This document shows, one piece after another, positions 26,638 to 36,146 of a DNA stretch of 64,000 nucleotides (positions are counted from its first letter, which is position 1; each line of letters opens with the position of its first letter). Location: contig NZ_QDKM01000001.1 in the NCBI RefSeq assembly GCF_003076755.1, forward strand, positions 558,001 through 622,000, written 5' to 3'. This DNA comes from Pararhodobacter oceanensis (GTDB lineage: Bacteria > Pseudomonadota > Alphaproteobacteria > Rhodobacterales > Rhodobacteraceae). The translations under genes were made by a program, and so were the position numbers. The notes below the pieces were generated by a model that saw only the letters and a list, made by a program, of their open reading frames with translations, did no database searches and was not told the DNA's origin.

Positions 26638-27222
26638 ATGCACATCATCAGAACGCTCTACGAATGGACGATTTCACTGGCCGCGCACCCGCGAGCGCTC
26701 TGGGCACTGGCGTTTATCGCCTTTATCGAGGCCTCGGTGTTCCCGATCCCGCCCGATGTGCTGATGATCGCGATGATCGTGGCGACGCCCTCCAAAGCCT
26801 TCCGAATCGCCGCCGTGGCGACCGTGGCTTCGGTGCTGGGCGGGCTCTTGGGCTATGCGATCGGCGCGCTGGCCTATGAGCAGATCGGGCTGCCGATCCT
26901 TGAATCGCTGGGCAAGGTCGACTCGATGGAAGCCTTCAGCGAGCGCTTCAACTCCTTCGAGTTCTGGCCGGTGCTGATCGCCGGTCTGACGCCGTTCCCG
27001 TATAAAGTCATCACCATCATGTCGGGCTGGACCGGCCTGCCGCTGGCGACCTTTATCATCACCTCGATCGTCGCCCGCGCCGGTCGCTTCTTTCTGGTCG
27101 CATGGCTGCTGCACCGCTACGGCGCACAGATTCGTGACTTTATCGAGCGGCGTCTGGGCTTGATGACCATCCTCTTCGTCGTTCTACTGGCTGGCGGATT
27201 CTATGCGGTGAAATTCCTGTGA
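26638..27222 (+). CDS. YqaA/DedA family (VTT domain) membrane protein
   Basis: A 194-residue inner-membrane protein of the SNARE-associated/VTT (DedA-like) superfamily, YqaA branch; relatives act in lipid flipping or membrane homeostasis, but the role of YqaA is unclear. Visible features are FIEASVFPIPPDVLMIAM near residue 30, a reentrant-type GxxLGGLLGYAIG, F-P-Y-K in TPFPYKVITIMSG, and RAGRFFLVAWLLHRYG. The stop overlaps the GTG of dsbB by 3-4 nt (GTGA), so the two are translationally coupled. Confidence 0.87.
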   Translation: MHIIRTLYEWTISLAAHPRALWALAFIAFIEASVFPIPPDVLMIAMIVATPSKAFRIAAVATVASVLGGLLGYAIGALAYEQIGLPILESLGKVDSMEAFSERFNSFEFWPVLIAGLTPFPYKVITIMSGWTGLPLATFIITSIVARAGRFFLVAWLLHRYGAQIRDFIERRLGLMTILFVVLLAGGFYAVKFL

Positions 27223-27680
27223 GAGATTGGTCATTGGCATTCATAGCGGGGCTTGGCTCGGCGGCGCTGCTGGCTGGCGCGTTCTTCTTTCAATATGTCG
27301 TCGGCCTCGCGCCCTGTGAGCTCTGCATCTGGCAGCGCTGGCCCCATGCCTTGGCCTTCGTGCTGGGGCTGGTGGCGTGGTTCATCCCGACCAGCTGGTT
27401 GATGGGTTTGGGCGCGGCGGTGATGGCACTGTCCTCGGCGCTGGGGCTTTATCACACCGGTGTCGAGCGGCTCTGGTGGGACGGTCCCGACAGTTGCTCG
27501 GGCGGCGGCAATATCGGCTCGCTGAGCCCCGAGCAACTCCTTGACCAGATCCTTGCCGCGCCGGTGGTGCGCTGCACCGATGTCGCATGGGAGATGCTGG
27601 GCCTGTCGATGGCCAGCTGGAACGGGCTCGCCTCTTTGGGCCTGATGCTGGTCTGGCTGATCGCCATGCGCCGCGCCTAA
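27219..27680 (+). CDS. dsbB: Disulfide bond formation protein B (DsbB family)
   Basis: Inner-membrane quinone-linked oxidase that regenerates DsbA. The 153-residue protein has four membrane spans, the first periplasmic cysteine pair CELC (Cys33, Cys36) and a second pair Cys93 and Cys119, as in DsbB. It starts with GTG in a 4 nt overlap (GTGA) with the YqaA-like gene. No dsbA is adjacent. Confidence 0.9.
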   Translation: MRDWSLAFIAGLGSAALLAGAFFFQYVVGLAPCELCIWQRWPHALAFVLGLVAWFIPTSWLMGLGAAVMALSSALGLYHTGVERLWWDGPDSCSGGGNIGSLSPEQLLDQILAAPVVRCTDVAWEMLGLSMASWNGLASLGLMLVWLIAMRRA

Positions 27681-27709
27681 AACCGCATCCCGTTACGCGC
27701 GCCCCACCC

Positions 27710-27733
27710 CTTCATCTTGCCAAAAATACTCAA
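27710..27733 (+). repeat. Family D 3' element
   Basis: CTTCATCTTGCCAAAAATAC lies about 30 bp downstream of the dsbB stop, same direction, and runs directly into the terminator hairpin at 27736. Confidence 0.65.
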
Positions 27734-27735
27734 AA

Positions 27736-27771
27736 AAACCCCGCGCGCCACAATCGGCACGCGGGGTTTTC
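27736..27771. terminator. Bidirectional terminator between dsbB and aspS
   Basis: AAAACCCCGCGCGCC and GGCACGCGGGGTTTT form a stem of about 13 bp with A-run on one side and T-run on the other, between the convergent dsbB and aspS genes. It should work for both strands. Confidence 0.85.
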
Positions 27772-27810
27772 CTTGTCTTACGCTGGCCACGGCCCGAAAG
27801 CCCGCAACGC

Positions 27811-29589
27811 TCAGCTTTCCGGCGGCAACACCCGCAGGCGCAATTCGCGCAGCTGCTCGTTGGTCGGCTCGGAAGGCGCGTTCATCATCAGGTCTTCGGC
27901 GCGCTGGTTCATCGGGAACATGATCACCTCGCGGATATTCGCGGTATCGGCCAGCAGCATGACGATCCGGTCGATCCCTGCGGCGCAGCCACCGTGCGGC
28001 GGGGCGCCGTATTTGAACGCATTGACCATACCGCCAAAGCGCTTGCGCACCTCGTCCTCGCCATAGCCCGCCAGTTCAAAGGCTTTGAACATGATCTCGG
28101 GCTTGTGGTTGCGGATCGCGCCGGACAGGAGTTCATAGCCGTTGCACGCCAGATCATACTGGTAGCCGCGCGCCTCCAAGGGATCGCCCTCGAGCGCCGC
28201 CATACCGCCCTGCGGCATCGAGAAAGGGTTGTGCGAAAAGTCGATCGCGCCGCTCTCGTCGTCGGCTTCATACATCGGGAAATCGACGATCCAGGCAAAA
28301 GCAAAGCGGTTGTGGTCGGTCAGCCCCAATTCCTCGCCGATCACCGTGCGCGCACGGCCCGCGACGCCTTCAAACGCCTTGGGTTTGCCGCCGAGGAAGA
28401 AGGCCGCATCGCCGACGCCGAGCCCCAACTGCTGGCGGATCGCCTCGGTGCGCTCGGGCCCGATGTTTTTCGCCAGCGGTCCCGCCGCTTCCATCCCCTC
28501 GCCCTGATCGCGCCAGAAGATATAGCCCATGCCGGGCAGCCCCTGTTCTTGCGCGAATTTATTCATCCGGTCGCAGAATTTGCGGCTGCCGCCCTTGGGT
28601 GCGGGGATCGCACGGATCTCGGTGCCCTCCTGCTCCAAGAGCTTGGCAAAGATCGCAAAGCCCGAGTCGCGGAAATGCTCGGAGACCACCTGCATTTTGA
28701 TCGGGTTGCGCAGGTCGGGCTTGTCGGTGCCATACCAGAGCGCAGAATCGGCAAAGGAGATCTGCTGCCAGTCGGTGTCGACCTTGCGGCCACCGCCGAA
28801 CTCTTCGAACACGCCCTGCAGCACCGGCTGGATGGTGTCGAACACATCCTGCTGGGTGACAAAGGACATCTCCATATCCAACTGGTAAAAGTCGGTCGGT
28901 GAACGGTCGGCGCGCGGGTCTTCATCGCGAAAACAGGGCGCGATCTGGAAATACTTGTCGAAACCGGCGACCATCATCAGCTGTTTGAACTGCTGCGGCG
29001 CTTGCGGCAGGGCATAGAATTTGCCCGGATGCAGGCGCGAGGGCACCAGAAAATCGCGCGCACCTTCCGGGCTGGAGGCGGTGATGATCGGCGTCTGATA
29101 CTCGCGAAAGCCCTTGTCCCACATCCGCTTGCGCATCGACATCACCACATCGGCGCGCAGTTTCATATTGTCCTGCATCGCCTCGCGGCGCAGGTCGAGA
29201 AAGCGGTATTTGAGGCGGGTTTCCTCGGGGTATTCCTGCTCGCCAAAGACCATTAGCGGCAGTTCATCGGCCGCGCCCAGCACTTCGAGTTCGCGCACGA
29301 AGACCTCGATCTCGCCGGTCGGCAGCTTCGGGTTAACCAGTTCCGGCGCGCGGGCCTTCACCTCGCCGTCGATGCGGATGCAATATTCGGCGCGCACCTT
29401 TTCCATCTGCGCGAAGGCGGCGCTGTCTGGATCACAGAGCACCTGCGTCATCCCGTAATGGTCGCGCAGGTCGATGAACAGAATGCCGCCGTGGTCGCGC
29501 ACACGGTGCACCCAGCCCGAAAGGCGAATGGTCTGGCCCACATTTTCAGCGGTCAGGTCGGCGCAGGTATGGCTGCGAAAGGCGTGCAT
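27811..29589 (-). CDS. aspS: Aspartate--tRNA ligase
   Basis: Charges tRNA-Asp (and, in bacteria lacking AsnRS, also tRNA-Asn). The 592-residue class II synthetase has the N-terminal OB-fold ([30 protein letters not shown]), motif 2 region [24 protein letters not shown] shortened in view as [10 protein letters not shown], the bacterial insertion domain (GAD) in the middle and motif 3 [13 protein letters not shown]. The ATG at 29589 (MHAFRSHTC) fits the family; an earlier in-frame codon adds 21 unrelated residues. Whether it is discriminating cannot be read from the sequence. Confidence 0.97.
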   Translation of the reverse strand: MHAFRSHTCADLTAENVGQTIRLSGWVHRVRDHGGILFIDLRDHYGMTQVLCDPDSAAFAQMEKVRAEYCIRIDGEVKARAPELVNPKLPTGEIEVFVRELEVLGAADELPLMVFGEQEYPEETRLKYRFLDLRREAMQDNMKLRADVVMSMRKRMWDKGFREYQTPIITASSPEGARDFLVPSRLHPGKFYALPQAPQQFKQLMMVAGFDKYFQIAPCFRDEDPRADRSPTDFYQLDMEMSFVTQQDVFDTIQPVLQGVFEEFGGGRKVDTDWQQISFADSALWYGTDKPDLRNPIKMQVVSEHFRDSGFAIFAKLLEQEGTEIRAIPAPKGGSRKFCDRMNKFAQEQGLPGMGYIFWRDQGEGMEAAGPLAKNIGPERTEAIRQQLGLGVGDAAFFLGGKPKAFEGVAGRARTVIGEELGLTDHNRFAFAWIVDFPMYEADDESGAIDFSHNPFSMPQGGMAALEGDPLEARGYQYDLACNGYELLSGAIRNHKPEIMFKAFELAGYGEDEVRKRFGGMVNAFKYGAPPHGGCAAGIDRIVMLLADTANIREVIMFPMNQRAEDLMMNAPSEPTNEQLRELRLRVLPPES

Positions 29590-29708
29590 CACGGGCTCCG
29601 TGCGTAGGACTAAGGATTGACCGGATACACAGGTTGAAGGCGGCGAAGTCAAGCCCGCGGCCCGGCTTCGGCGTCAAACATCCCGCAAGGAATGGGGAAA
29701 ATGCCGGT

Positions 29709-30557
29709 TCAGGCGTCCGCCGCACCGCCGGCGGCGAAAAACACCCCGTCAGCGAGCACCTGTGCCACGGTGTCACGCTTCACCATCTGCGCTTCATTGG
29801 CATAGGCGTAGGTCAGCGACAGATCGCACAGCTGGTTGATCAACCGCGGCACACCCTCGGTCGCCTCATGGATCAATTGCGCGGCCTGACGGCTGAAAAT
29901 CCCCGGATTGCCCCCCGCCTGCCGGATGCGCGAGGCGATATAGCCGCCGGTCGCCACTACATCGAGCCGCGGCAGATGGTAAGAGGCGGCGACACGTTGG
30001 GCGAATTGCACCAGATCGGGGCGGCGCACCATCGCCCGCAACTCGGGCTGGCCAACCAGCAGAAGTTGCAGCACCTCGTCACGTCCGGCGTTGATATTGG
30101 TCAGCATCCGCAGATCCTCGAGCGCATCGCGGTTCAGGTTCTGCGCCTCGTCAATGACCAAAAGCACGCGTTTGCCCTCGCGGTGCTGGCCCTGCAGGAA
30201 ACTCTGGATCAGCGCGAATTTATCCGAACTATCCACCCCCGTTGCCACCTCGAGCCCGAGCGCAGCACAAACGCGGCGCAGGATGTCATTCACCCCCATC
30301 CGCGCGTTCGAGATCATCCCGATCGTCACCTCTTCGTCCAGCGTGTCGATGAAATGATGCAGCAGGGTGGTTTTGCCCGCCCCGATCTCGCCGGTCAGCA
30401 GGGTGATCGGCGCGCGGGTGCTCAACCCGTAATCCAGCATCGCATAGGCGCCGCGATGGGCGGGCGACCAGAACAGATATTCAGGATCCGGCGCCAGCGC
30501 AAAGGGCCGCTCGCGCAGGCCGAAATGTTCCAGATAATAGCTTAACGCCTGCGACAT
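29709..30557 (-). CDS. ExeA/GspA-type AAA ATPase
   Basis: A 282-residue ATPase of the ExeA-like AAA family, found in secretion and exopolysaccharide loci. It shows YLEHFGLRERPFALAPDPEYLFWS (the family start), Walker A GEIGAGKTT, Walker B VLLVIDEAQNL, and a sensor-like GQPELRAMVRRPDL. The C-terminal part has VPRLINQLCDLSLTYAYA. It lacks a transmembrane segment or peptidoglycan-binding domain, so it is the short cytosolic form. It is divergent from the sugar transferase gene; similar ATPases are part of exosortase/EPS loci. The ATG at 30557 gives the conserved start. Confidence 0.82.
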   Translation of the reverse strand: MSQALSYYLEHFGLRERPFALAPDPEYLFWSPAHRGAYAMLDYGLSTRAPITLLTGEIGAGKTTLLHHFIDTLDEEVTIGMISNARMGVNDILRRVCAALGLEVATGVDSSDKFALIQSFLQGQHREGKRVLLVIDEAQNLNRDALEDLRMLTNINAGRDEVLQLLLVGQPELRAMVRRPDLVQFAQRVAASYHLPRLDVVATGGYIASRIRQAGGNPGIFSRQAAQLIHEATEGVPRLINQLCDLSLTYAYANEAQMVKRDTVAQVLADGVFFAAGGAADA

Positions 30558-31094
30558 GCCCTGTTCCGACTGCCTTTGCTTCGATGATTGCGCGATGACA
30601 CCCGCGCCCGCCGAAAACCGGACGGCGCAAGCGCGGCTGTAATGCACCAGGTGATATAGGGCAACTTGGGCGACATTACCAAAAACCTGCGGCGGTTTCG
30701 CGGCAGCGGGGCAAAATCCGCGCCCCGTGCTGCGCCCCGTTGCCCCGTGGCCGCCGCAAAAGTGATTCGAGTCCGGCCTGCCTGCGGTGTATTCTCCCCG
30801 GAAATCGCGTTAACCATAATGCACCGGGTTCGGCGCATCGCGGCAATTGGCCGGTGATTGTTTCTTGCGTCGAAACAATAAGCCTATAATCCGGCATTCT
30901 TCGCATTTTGCAACGCATTCCGCAATGCGCATCTGTGCTAACCACCTGACAACGAAGAGTTTACCACAGGCTTGCGCCAATTTGGCTCTAATTTGTTTTC
31001 CTTTTGACTGAAAAGCGGCTAAAACATGTCATAAGTTAATCGGCAATCCGCTTGGGGGAGTGGCGGCCGGTGTTTGACACATCAGAGGGCTGCC
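30558..31094. other. 537 bp divergent upstream region
   Basis: Between the ATPase gene (-) and the sugar transferase gene (+), without a recognisable gene. The half next to the sugar transferase is richer in A/T than its surroundings. TTGACT at 31004-31009 with TGTCAT 17 bp downstream (31027-31032) is a possible, weak promoter for the sugar transferase. Confidence 0.4.
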
Positions 31095-31916
31095 ATGACC
31101 CTGCATTACCGCAATTATCCCGATTACTCGGGCGTTCATCTTGGGCCGCTGCCCGCGATGGGCGATCAATCGCCGTGGAGCTATTCCGCCGGTGAGCCCT
31201 ATGCCCTCCCCCAGCCCACGCTTTATGACACGCATTTTGACGCGCCCGCGCCGCATGAGGTGGTGGTGCCGGTGCCGCTCGCGCCCGATGAACTGCCGCA
31301 ACTCCAGAGCCGCTATGCGCGTTTGGGCAAGCGGTTGTTCGATATCACGCTGGCGCTGATCGCGCTGTTTCTGACCCTGCCGGTGCTGGTGATGCTGGCG
31401 GCGGCGCTCTGGATCGAGGGCGGTAATCCGTTCTACGCCCAAGAGCGTCTCGGGCTGCATGGCAAGCGTTTCCGGATGTGGAAACTGCGCACCATGGTGC
31501 CCGACGCCGAGGACCGGCTGGACGAATATCTCGACGCCGACCCCGATCTGCGGGCCGAATGGGAATTGACCCAGAAACTCAAATCCGACCCGCGGATCAC
31601 GCCGGTGGGCCGTTTGCTGCGCAAGACCTCGATGGATGAGCTGCCGCAGATTTTAAACGTGCTGGCTGGCGATATGAGCCTTGTCGGCCCGCGCCCGATG
31701 CTGCCCGACCAGATGCCGCTATACCGCTATCCGCAGGCCTATCTGGGCGTGCGTCCGGGGATCACCGGCCTCTGGCAGGTCACCGCCCGCAACGCCGAAT
31801 CCTTCGATCTGCGCGCGGTGCTGGATCTGCGCTATGCCCAGCGCCTCGGCTTCTGGCGCGACGTGCGGATCATGGCCGCGACCTTCGGCGCCATCTGGCA
31901 CGCCACTGGTTATTGA
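31095..31916 (+). CDS. Undecaprenyl-phosphate sugar phosphotransferase
   Basis: Initiating enzyme that moves a sugar-1-phosphate from a nucleotide sugar to undecaprenyl phosphate in the inner membrane. The 273-residue product is the short form: a proline-rich N-terminus (about 70 residues), one membrane span (LFDITLALIALFLTLPVLVM, about residues 80-100), then the catalytic domain with KLRTMVPDAED, KTSMDELPQ and DMSLVGPRPM, all diagnostic of the bacterial sugar transferase family (WcaJ/PssY/ExoY-like). The ATG at 31095 has AGAGGG upstream. With rfbCBD 5 kb away it suggests an exopolysaccharide, but no glycosyltransferases, flippase or polymerase are in the window. Confidence 0.9.
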   Translation: MTLHYRNYPDYSGVHLGPLPAMGDQSPWSYSAGEPYALPQPTLYDTHFDAPAPHEVVVPVPLAPDELPQLQSRYARLGKRLFDITLALIALFLTLPVLVMLAAALWIEGGNPFYAQERLGLHGKRFRMWKLRTMVPDAEDRLDEYLDADPDLRAEWELTQKLKSDPRITPVGRLLRKTSMDELPQILNVLAGDMSLVGPRPMLPDQMPLYRYPQAYLGVRPGITGLWQVTARNAESFDLRAVLDLRYAQRLGFWRDVRIMAATFGAIWHATGY

Positions 31917-32061
31917 CGCGGACGCTGGCTGCGCTCCGCCCCTAGCCGCCCTGCCCCAATCCTCGCACGTCAGTGGTTAACCCGACTGGTCAAAGCGCCG
32001 GGTCTCGCAAGGCCCGGCGCCCGCAGCTTCACCCGCATCGGGCCGTGTGACCAGATCCGGC

Positions 32062-32595
32062 CTATGATCCCTGTTCGCAAAACCGCAGGCGATTGCCAAA
32101 CGGATCATGGACCTGCATTTGCAATCCCCAAGGCAGCTTTTCCAGCCCCGGCCGGTTGAACGGGTAGTTCCGCGCCATGACCTCAGCATGCAGGGCGCGC
32201 AGGTTCGTGGTCGGGATAAAGGCATTCGCACCGGGGCTGGCATCATTATGATGCTCGGAGAGATGCAGCTGTAATCCCGCGCGCTCCACCGCCATATAAA
32301 GCGGCAAATCCGCCGTGTGCCGATGCTCGAAAGCCACGGTAAACCCCAGAAACCCGCAGTAGAATTCGCGGGCCTTGGCCTCGTCAAAGATGCGCAATAT
32401 CGGGCTGCAACCGGTGAAGGCGATAGTCTCGGGTCCGCCCCGTGTCAGCGACGCCACTGCGGTGTTCCAATCGACAAAGCCAAAGCTCGCGGCGATCAAT
32501 TCGAGGGCTCTCGCATGGGAAACCTCGACCGCATCGGCGGCGAGGGCGACGCGCAATCTCTTGGCCATGGATTTGGCCTGATCTGGACTGAACAT
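32062..32595 (-). CDS. Glyoxalase superfamily protein with N-terminal helical domain
   Basis: A 177-residue protein in two parts. Residues 1-55 are a small helical domain (SMAKRLRVALAADAVEVSHA, FGFVDWNTAVAS) seen in glyoxalase-related proteins. Residues about 60-175 are a VOC fold (SPILRIFDEAKAREFYCGFL, LHLSEHHND, QVHDPFGNRLRFCE) like bleomycin-resistance and glyoxalase-like proteins. The substrate is unknown. The ATG at 32595 is preceded by GGAG at 6-7 nt; an ATG four codons upstream has none. It seems monocistronic. Confidence 0.82.
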   Translation of the reverse strand: MFSPDQAKSMAKRLRVALAADAVEVSHARALELIAASFGFVDWNTAVASLTRGGPETIAFTGCSPILRIFDEAKAREFYCGFLGFTVAFEHRHTADLPLYMAVERAGLQLHLSEHHNDASPGANAFIPTTNLRALHAEVMARNYPFNRPGLEKLPWGLQMQVHDPFGNRLRFCEQGS

Positions 32596-32897
32596 ATCTG
32601 TCTCCATGCCAGCGTATCATCAGCGGCGTGCGCACTACCGACCGAACGCTGGCCGGAAAACGAGGGTCTGTTCAAAGTGTCTTTCACCATTCCCGAAGGA
32701 TGCGCACGGCTGGTAGCACGAAACCAAGGCCGAGCATCACCAGTTTCGCCTGCCCGTCAAGACGGATTCGCGGCCTGTTCAGCGCGGATCACCCCGCCGA
32801 TATCCGCGAGAACCTTTGCCCGATGCGCGCTGTTCTGCCGGTCGCTCTGCTCCCATGTCCGCTGGATGGGCTCGGCAGCGCAAACCCGCTGTTCCCC

Positions 32898-33185
32898 CTA
32901 ACCCCCCGGATCATGTCGCTTGCGGATCGGGTTGGGGTTGCTCTCGGCCAATATCGCCCGCGCCTTGGGCAGCAGCGCCGCGCCCGCCGCGGTCAGGATC
33001 ATCCCGCTGGGCGTTCTTTTGAACAACTCGACGCCCCAATGGTCCTCAAGACTGCGCAGCCGCACGCTCACCTGCGCATGCGAGGTTTTCAACTGTTCGG
33101 CAGCCGCCTGCAGATCGCCGGTTTTGACGATGGCAACAAATGTCCGTAACCGGGCAATATCATAGTCGCGTTGCGCGTCATTCAT
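32898..33185 (-). pseudogene. Truncated LysR-type regulator (HTH remnant)
   Basis: The 95-codon frame encodes only the N-terminal winged-helix part of a LysR regulator: LRTFVAIVKTGDLQAAAEQL, SHAQVSVRLRSLEDHWGVELFKR, LTAAGAALLPKARAILAE. Normal members have about 300 residues; here the linker helix is followed by an unrelated short tail. The region downstream on the same strand (32596-32897, otherwise empty) has no recognisable effector-binding domain. It is probably a decayed gene rather than a functional short one. Confidence 0.75.
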
Positions 33186-33326
33186 CGACGGAAATCTACC
33201 AAATCACCCCCCGCCGCGCAAATGCAACCCGCGCCCCGATGCTGTGTTTACGGAGCGCCCCGCCTGCAGATCGGGGCTCATGATGGCCGCCGCCAGCGTC
33301 GCACCCAAATTGACAGCTGACAGGCG

Positions 33327-34235
33327 ATGCCGGACAGTCGCCAGATGACCGCTCACCCCGTCCACTCCTACTGGATCACCAATTCTGGCCGCGAAGGCGC
33401 CATCGGCTCACCCGATGCGCGTTTCCCCTATTGGAGCTTTACCAAGACGGTGATTGCGATCTGTGCGCTGAAACTGGTTGAACGCGGTGCGCTTGATCTG
33501 GACGAAAACCTCAGTGGCAAGCCCTATACGCTGCGCCAACTGCTTAACCATAGCTCGGGCCTGCCCGACTATACGCAGCGCCGCGCGTATCACCGCGCGG
33601 TTGCGGCAGGGGAACGCCCTTGGACACGTGAAAAACTGCTGTCTGTGACGCTGGCCGAGGGGATGCTATTCGAGCCGGCGCAAGGTTGGTCCTATTCCAA
33701 CATCGGCTATATGTTTGTCGTCGATCTGATCGAAGCCACCACGCGGCAACCGCTGCATCAGGTCATCAATGCGATGATCTGCAAGCCCTTGGATTTGCAC
33801 AGTATCAGGCTCGCCCGAACCCCCGAGGATTTTCATCACCTGCATTGGGAGGCCGCGCGTGGCTATGATCCGAACTGGGTCTATCACCGCTGCCTGACCG
33901 GCACGGCACAGGATGCGGCGCGGCTTTTGCATGGCCTGATGACGGGGGATCTGTTGCAGCCCGCGACCCTGCGCCAGATGCTGGCGGCGATCCCCCTTGG
34001 CGGGGCGCTTGAGGGGCGGCCTTGGGTGGCCTGTGGGTATGCGCTGGGGCTGATGTCCGGCGCGGTGCAACAGGCGGGCACAGCGGTGGGGCATTCCGGC
34101 GGCGGGCCGTTTAGCGTGAATGCGGTTTACCATTTTCCCGATGCCTGTGATCCGGTCACCGTGGCCTCTTTCACCGACGGGACTGCCGAGGGGGTTGCAG
34201 AATTTGCCGCGGCAGGGCTTGCCGTTGCCCCCTAA
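33327..34235 (+). CDS. Serine hydrolase, beta-lactamase (class C/EstB) family
   Basis: A 302-residue protein with the class C-type motifs: SFTK (Ser37, Lys40), YSN in WSYSNIGYM, and HSGGGP in the place of KTG near the C-terminus. Members include esterases, D-amino-acid peptidases and true beta-lactamases. There is no signal peptide, so it is probably cytosolic and not a classical beta-lactamase. It is shorter than usual at the N-terminus: the SxxK is close to the start. The ATG has only a weak AGG upstream. The divergent LysR remnant may once have regulated it. Confidence 0.82.
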   Translation: MPDSRQMTAHPVHSYWITNSGREGAIGSPDARFPYWSFTKTVIAICALKLVERGALDLDENLSGKPYTLRQLLNHSSGLPDYTQRRAYHRAVAAGERPWTREKLLSVTLAEGMLFEPAQGWSYSNIGYMFVVDLIEATTRQPLHQVINAMICKPLDLHSIRLARTPEDFHHLHWEAARGYDPNWVYHRCLTGTAQDAARLLHGLMTGDLLQPATLRQMLAAIPLGGALEGRPWVACGYALGLMSGAVQQAGTAVGHSGGGPFSVNAVYHFPDACDPVTVASFTDGTAEGVAEFAAAGLAVAP

Positions 34236-34421
34236 CGGATCAACCCGCCGCGCCAACAAGGCCGTCGCCGCCTCGCCGGTGTCTGCGGGACGATGCACCC
34301 GAAGAACGCCCCGCCCTCAAGGTCGCAGCCTTCCTAAACCGTCGTCCAAAGCCAGTCTGCGCGCTACGTCAGATGCGCTAAGGGGCTTGCACCGCTACCC
34401 CCGGCCTGACATTCACTGCCC

Positions 34422-35090
34422 ATGACTTCCGAGCCCAACGCCCCTGTCCAGCGCCACGCCCCCGTGTTGATACTCATCGTCGGGATCTGCGCCATTCTCG
34501 AGGCCCTCTTTACCCTGATCGACCCGATGCTGCCCGAGAGTATCTCGTTGCGCGGCACGGCGATGATCTACGGCGCCTTCTGGCCCGAGCTGCTGCGCGA
34601 CTGGAACCCGCTGTTCCCCGGCCAGCGCGTGACCATGTTTGTCAGCTATGCGTTCCTGCACGGCGGGTTCATGCATATGCTGTTCAATATGCTGATCCTT
34701 TTGCATCTGGGCCGCGAGACGGTGATCCGGCTGGGCCCGCGCGGGTTTCTGCTGATGTATCTGTTAACCGCGATTGGTGGCGGCGCGGCTTACGGACTTC
34801 TGGCCAGTGGCGAGACCCCGATGCTGGGGGCCTCGGGCGCGGTCTTCGGGCTGTTCGGGGCGACGATGTATTGGGATTTCCAGCGCCGCCGTGCCTTTCG
34901 CGCGCCGCTGCAGCCGGTCTTGCGGATGCTCTTGGGGCTGGTGGTGATGAATGTCCTGCTGTATTTTCTGGTCGGCGGGATGCTGGCGTGGCAGGCGCAT
35001 CTGGGCGGCTATCTGGCCGGCGCGCTGGTCGCGCGGATCGCCACCCCGACGCTGGCCCATGACCACCGGCGTAAGGCGCCACCGCGATAG
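34422..35090 (+). CDS. Rhomboid family intramembrane serine protease
   Basis: Cleaves transmembrane segments inside the membrane. The 222-residue protein has about six spans, the catalytic GASGAVFGLFG (Gly-x-Ser-Gly), a histidine in AHLGGYLAGA, and the HGGFMHMLFNMLIL motif (His/Asn) of the second span region. Length fits the compact bacterial form. No substrate can be predicted. Confidence 0.92.
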   Translation: MTSEPNAPVQRHAPVLILIVGICAILEALFTLIDPMLPESISLRGTAMIYGAFWPELLRDWNPLFPGQRVTMFVSYAFLHGGFMHMLFNMLILLHLGRETVIRLGPRGFLLMYLLTAIGGGAAYGLLASGETPMLGASGAVFGLFGATMYWDFQRRRAFRAPLQPVLRMLLGLVVMNVLLYFLVGGMLAWQAHLGGYLAGALVARIATPTLAHDHRRKAPPR

Positions 35091-35258
35091 CCCCGCCCCG
35101 GCCCGCTGGCACGGCAAACCTTGCGCAATCCCGCAATAGAAGCCACAGGGGGCGCCGCAAAGGAAGCGTTGACAAACCTGCTATTACACCGTTGCATTTC
35201 GCGTCATACTACGCCCTACTGCAACCCATAATTTGATCAAAAAACTGGCGGCCCTTCT

Positions 35259-36095
35259 GTGACAGCCCTGTCCGACGACCAAATCCAGACCTCAGACACG
35301 CAGCCGACCTCTGACACGGCCGCCGACACCGTGCCGGTCATCGCCATCCGCGGGCTGCACAAAGCCTATGCCGCGCTCGAAGTGCTCAAGGGCGTCGATG
35401 TCACCGCCCACCCCGGCGAGGTGATCTCGCTGATCGGCTCTTCGGGCTCGGGCAAATCGACGCTACTGCGCTGCTGCAACCTTTTGGAAGACAGCCAGCA
35501 GGGCGAGATCGTCTTCGAGGGCGAATCGGTGCGCTGGAAAGGCACCGGCCTCTCACGCCAGCCCGCCGATCGCGGACAGGTGGCGCGTATCCGCACCAAT
35601 CTGGCAATGGTGTTCCAGAACTTCAATCTCTGGTCGCATATGACGGTGCTGCAAAACGTGATGGAAGCCCCGCTGACGGTGCTCAAACAGCCCCGCGCCG
35701 AGGTCGAGACCCGCGCCCGCGCGCTGCTGGATAAGGTCGGCATTGGCGATAAGGCCGATGTCTACCCCGCGCAGATGTCCGGCGGCCAGCAACAACGCGC
35801 CGCCATCGCCCGCGCGCTTTGCATGGAGCCGCGCGCGCTGCTGTTTGACGAGCCGACCTCGGCGCTGGACCCTGAACTCGAGCAAGAGGTCGTGCGGGTG
35901 ATCAAGGCGCTGGCCGATGAGGGGCGCACGATGCTGATCGTCACCCATGACATGCGGCTGGCGGCAGACGTATCCGATCATGTGATTTTTCTGCACCAAG
36001 GGCTGATCGAAGAAGAAGGCCCGCCCGAGGCTGTCTTTGGCGCGCCGAAATCCGAGCGCCTGCAGCAATTCCTCAGCGCCAGCCAATCGGGCTAG
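35259..36095 (+). CDS. ABC importer ATP-binding protein, polar amino acid type
   Basis: ATPase of a HisP/GlnQ-type uptake system. The 278-residue protein has Walker A GSSGSGKSTLLRC, the Q-loop VFQNFNLWSHMT, the signature LSGGQ variant MSGGQQQRAAIARAL, Walker B ALLFDEPTSALDPE and the switch His in IVTHDM. It starts with GTG at 35259 (no ATG before the conserved IAIRGLHKAY) and has a 25-residue Thr/Asp-rich head. TTGACA at 35169 lies upstream but lacks a good -10. It is the first of seven co-oriented genes. Confidence 0.92.
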   Translation: MTALSDDQIQTSDTQPTSDTAADTVPVIAIRGLHKAYAALEVLKGVDVTAHPGEVISLIGSSGSGKSTLLRCCNLLEDSQQGEIVFEGESVRWKGTGLSRQPADRGQVARIRTNLAMVFQNFNLWSHMTVLQNVMEAPLTVLKQPRAEVETRARALLDKVGIGDKADVYPAQMSGGQQQRAAIARALCMEPRALLFDEPTSALDPELEQEVVRVIKALADEGRTMLIVTHDMRLAADVSDHVIFLHQGLIEEEGPPEAVFGAPKSERLQQFLSASQSG

Positions 36096-36146
36096 GGTAT
36101 ACCGGCTGGGGTTCAACCAAAAAACCACCATCAACAGGAGATGATT

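Noticed and set aside
33327-34235. Antibiotic-resistance beta-lactamase
   Set aside because: SxxK, YxN and HSGGG motifs fit the wide serine hydrolase/esterase family; there is no signal peptide, so a resistance role is not supported.
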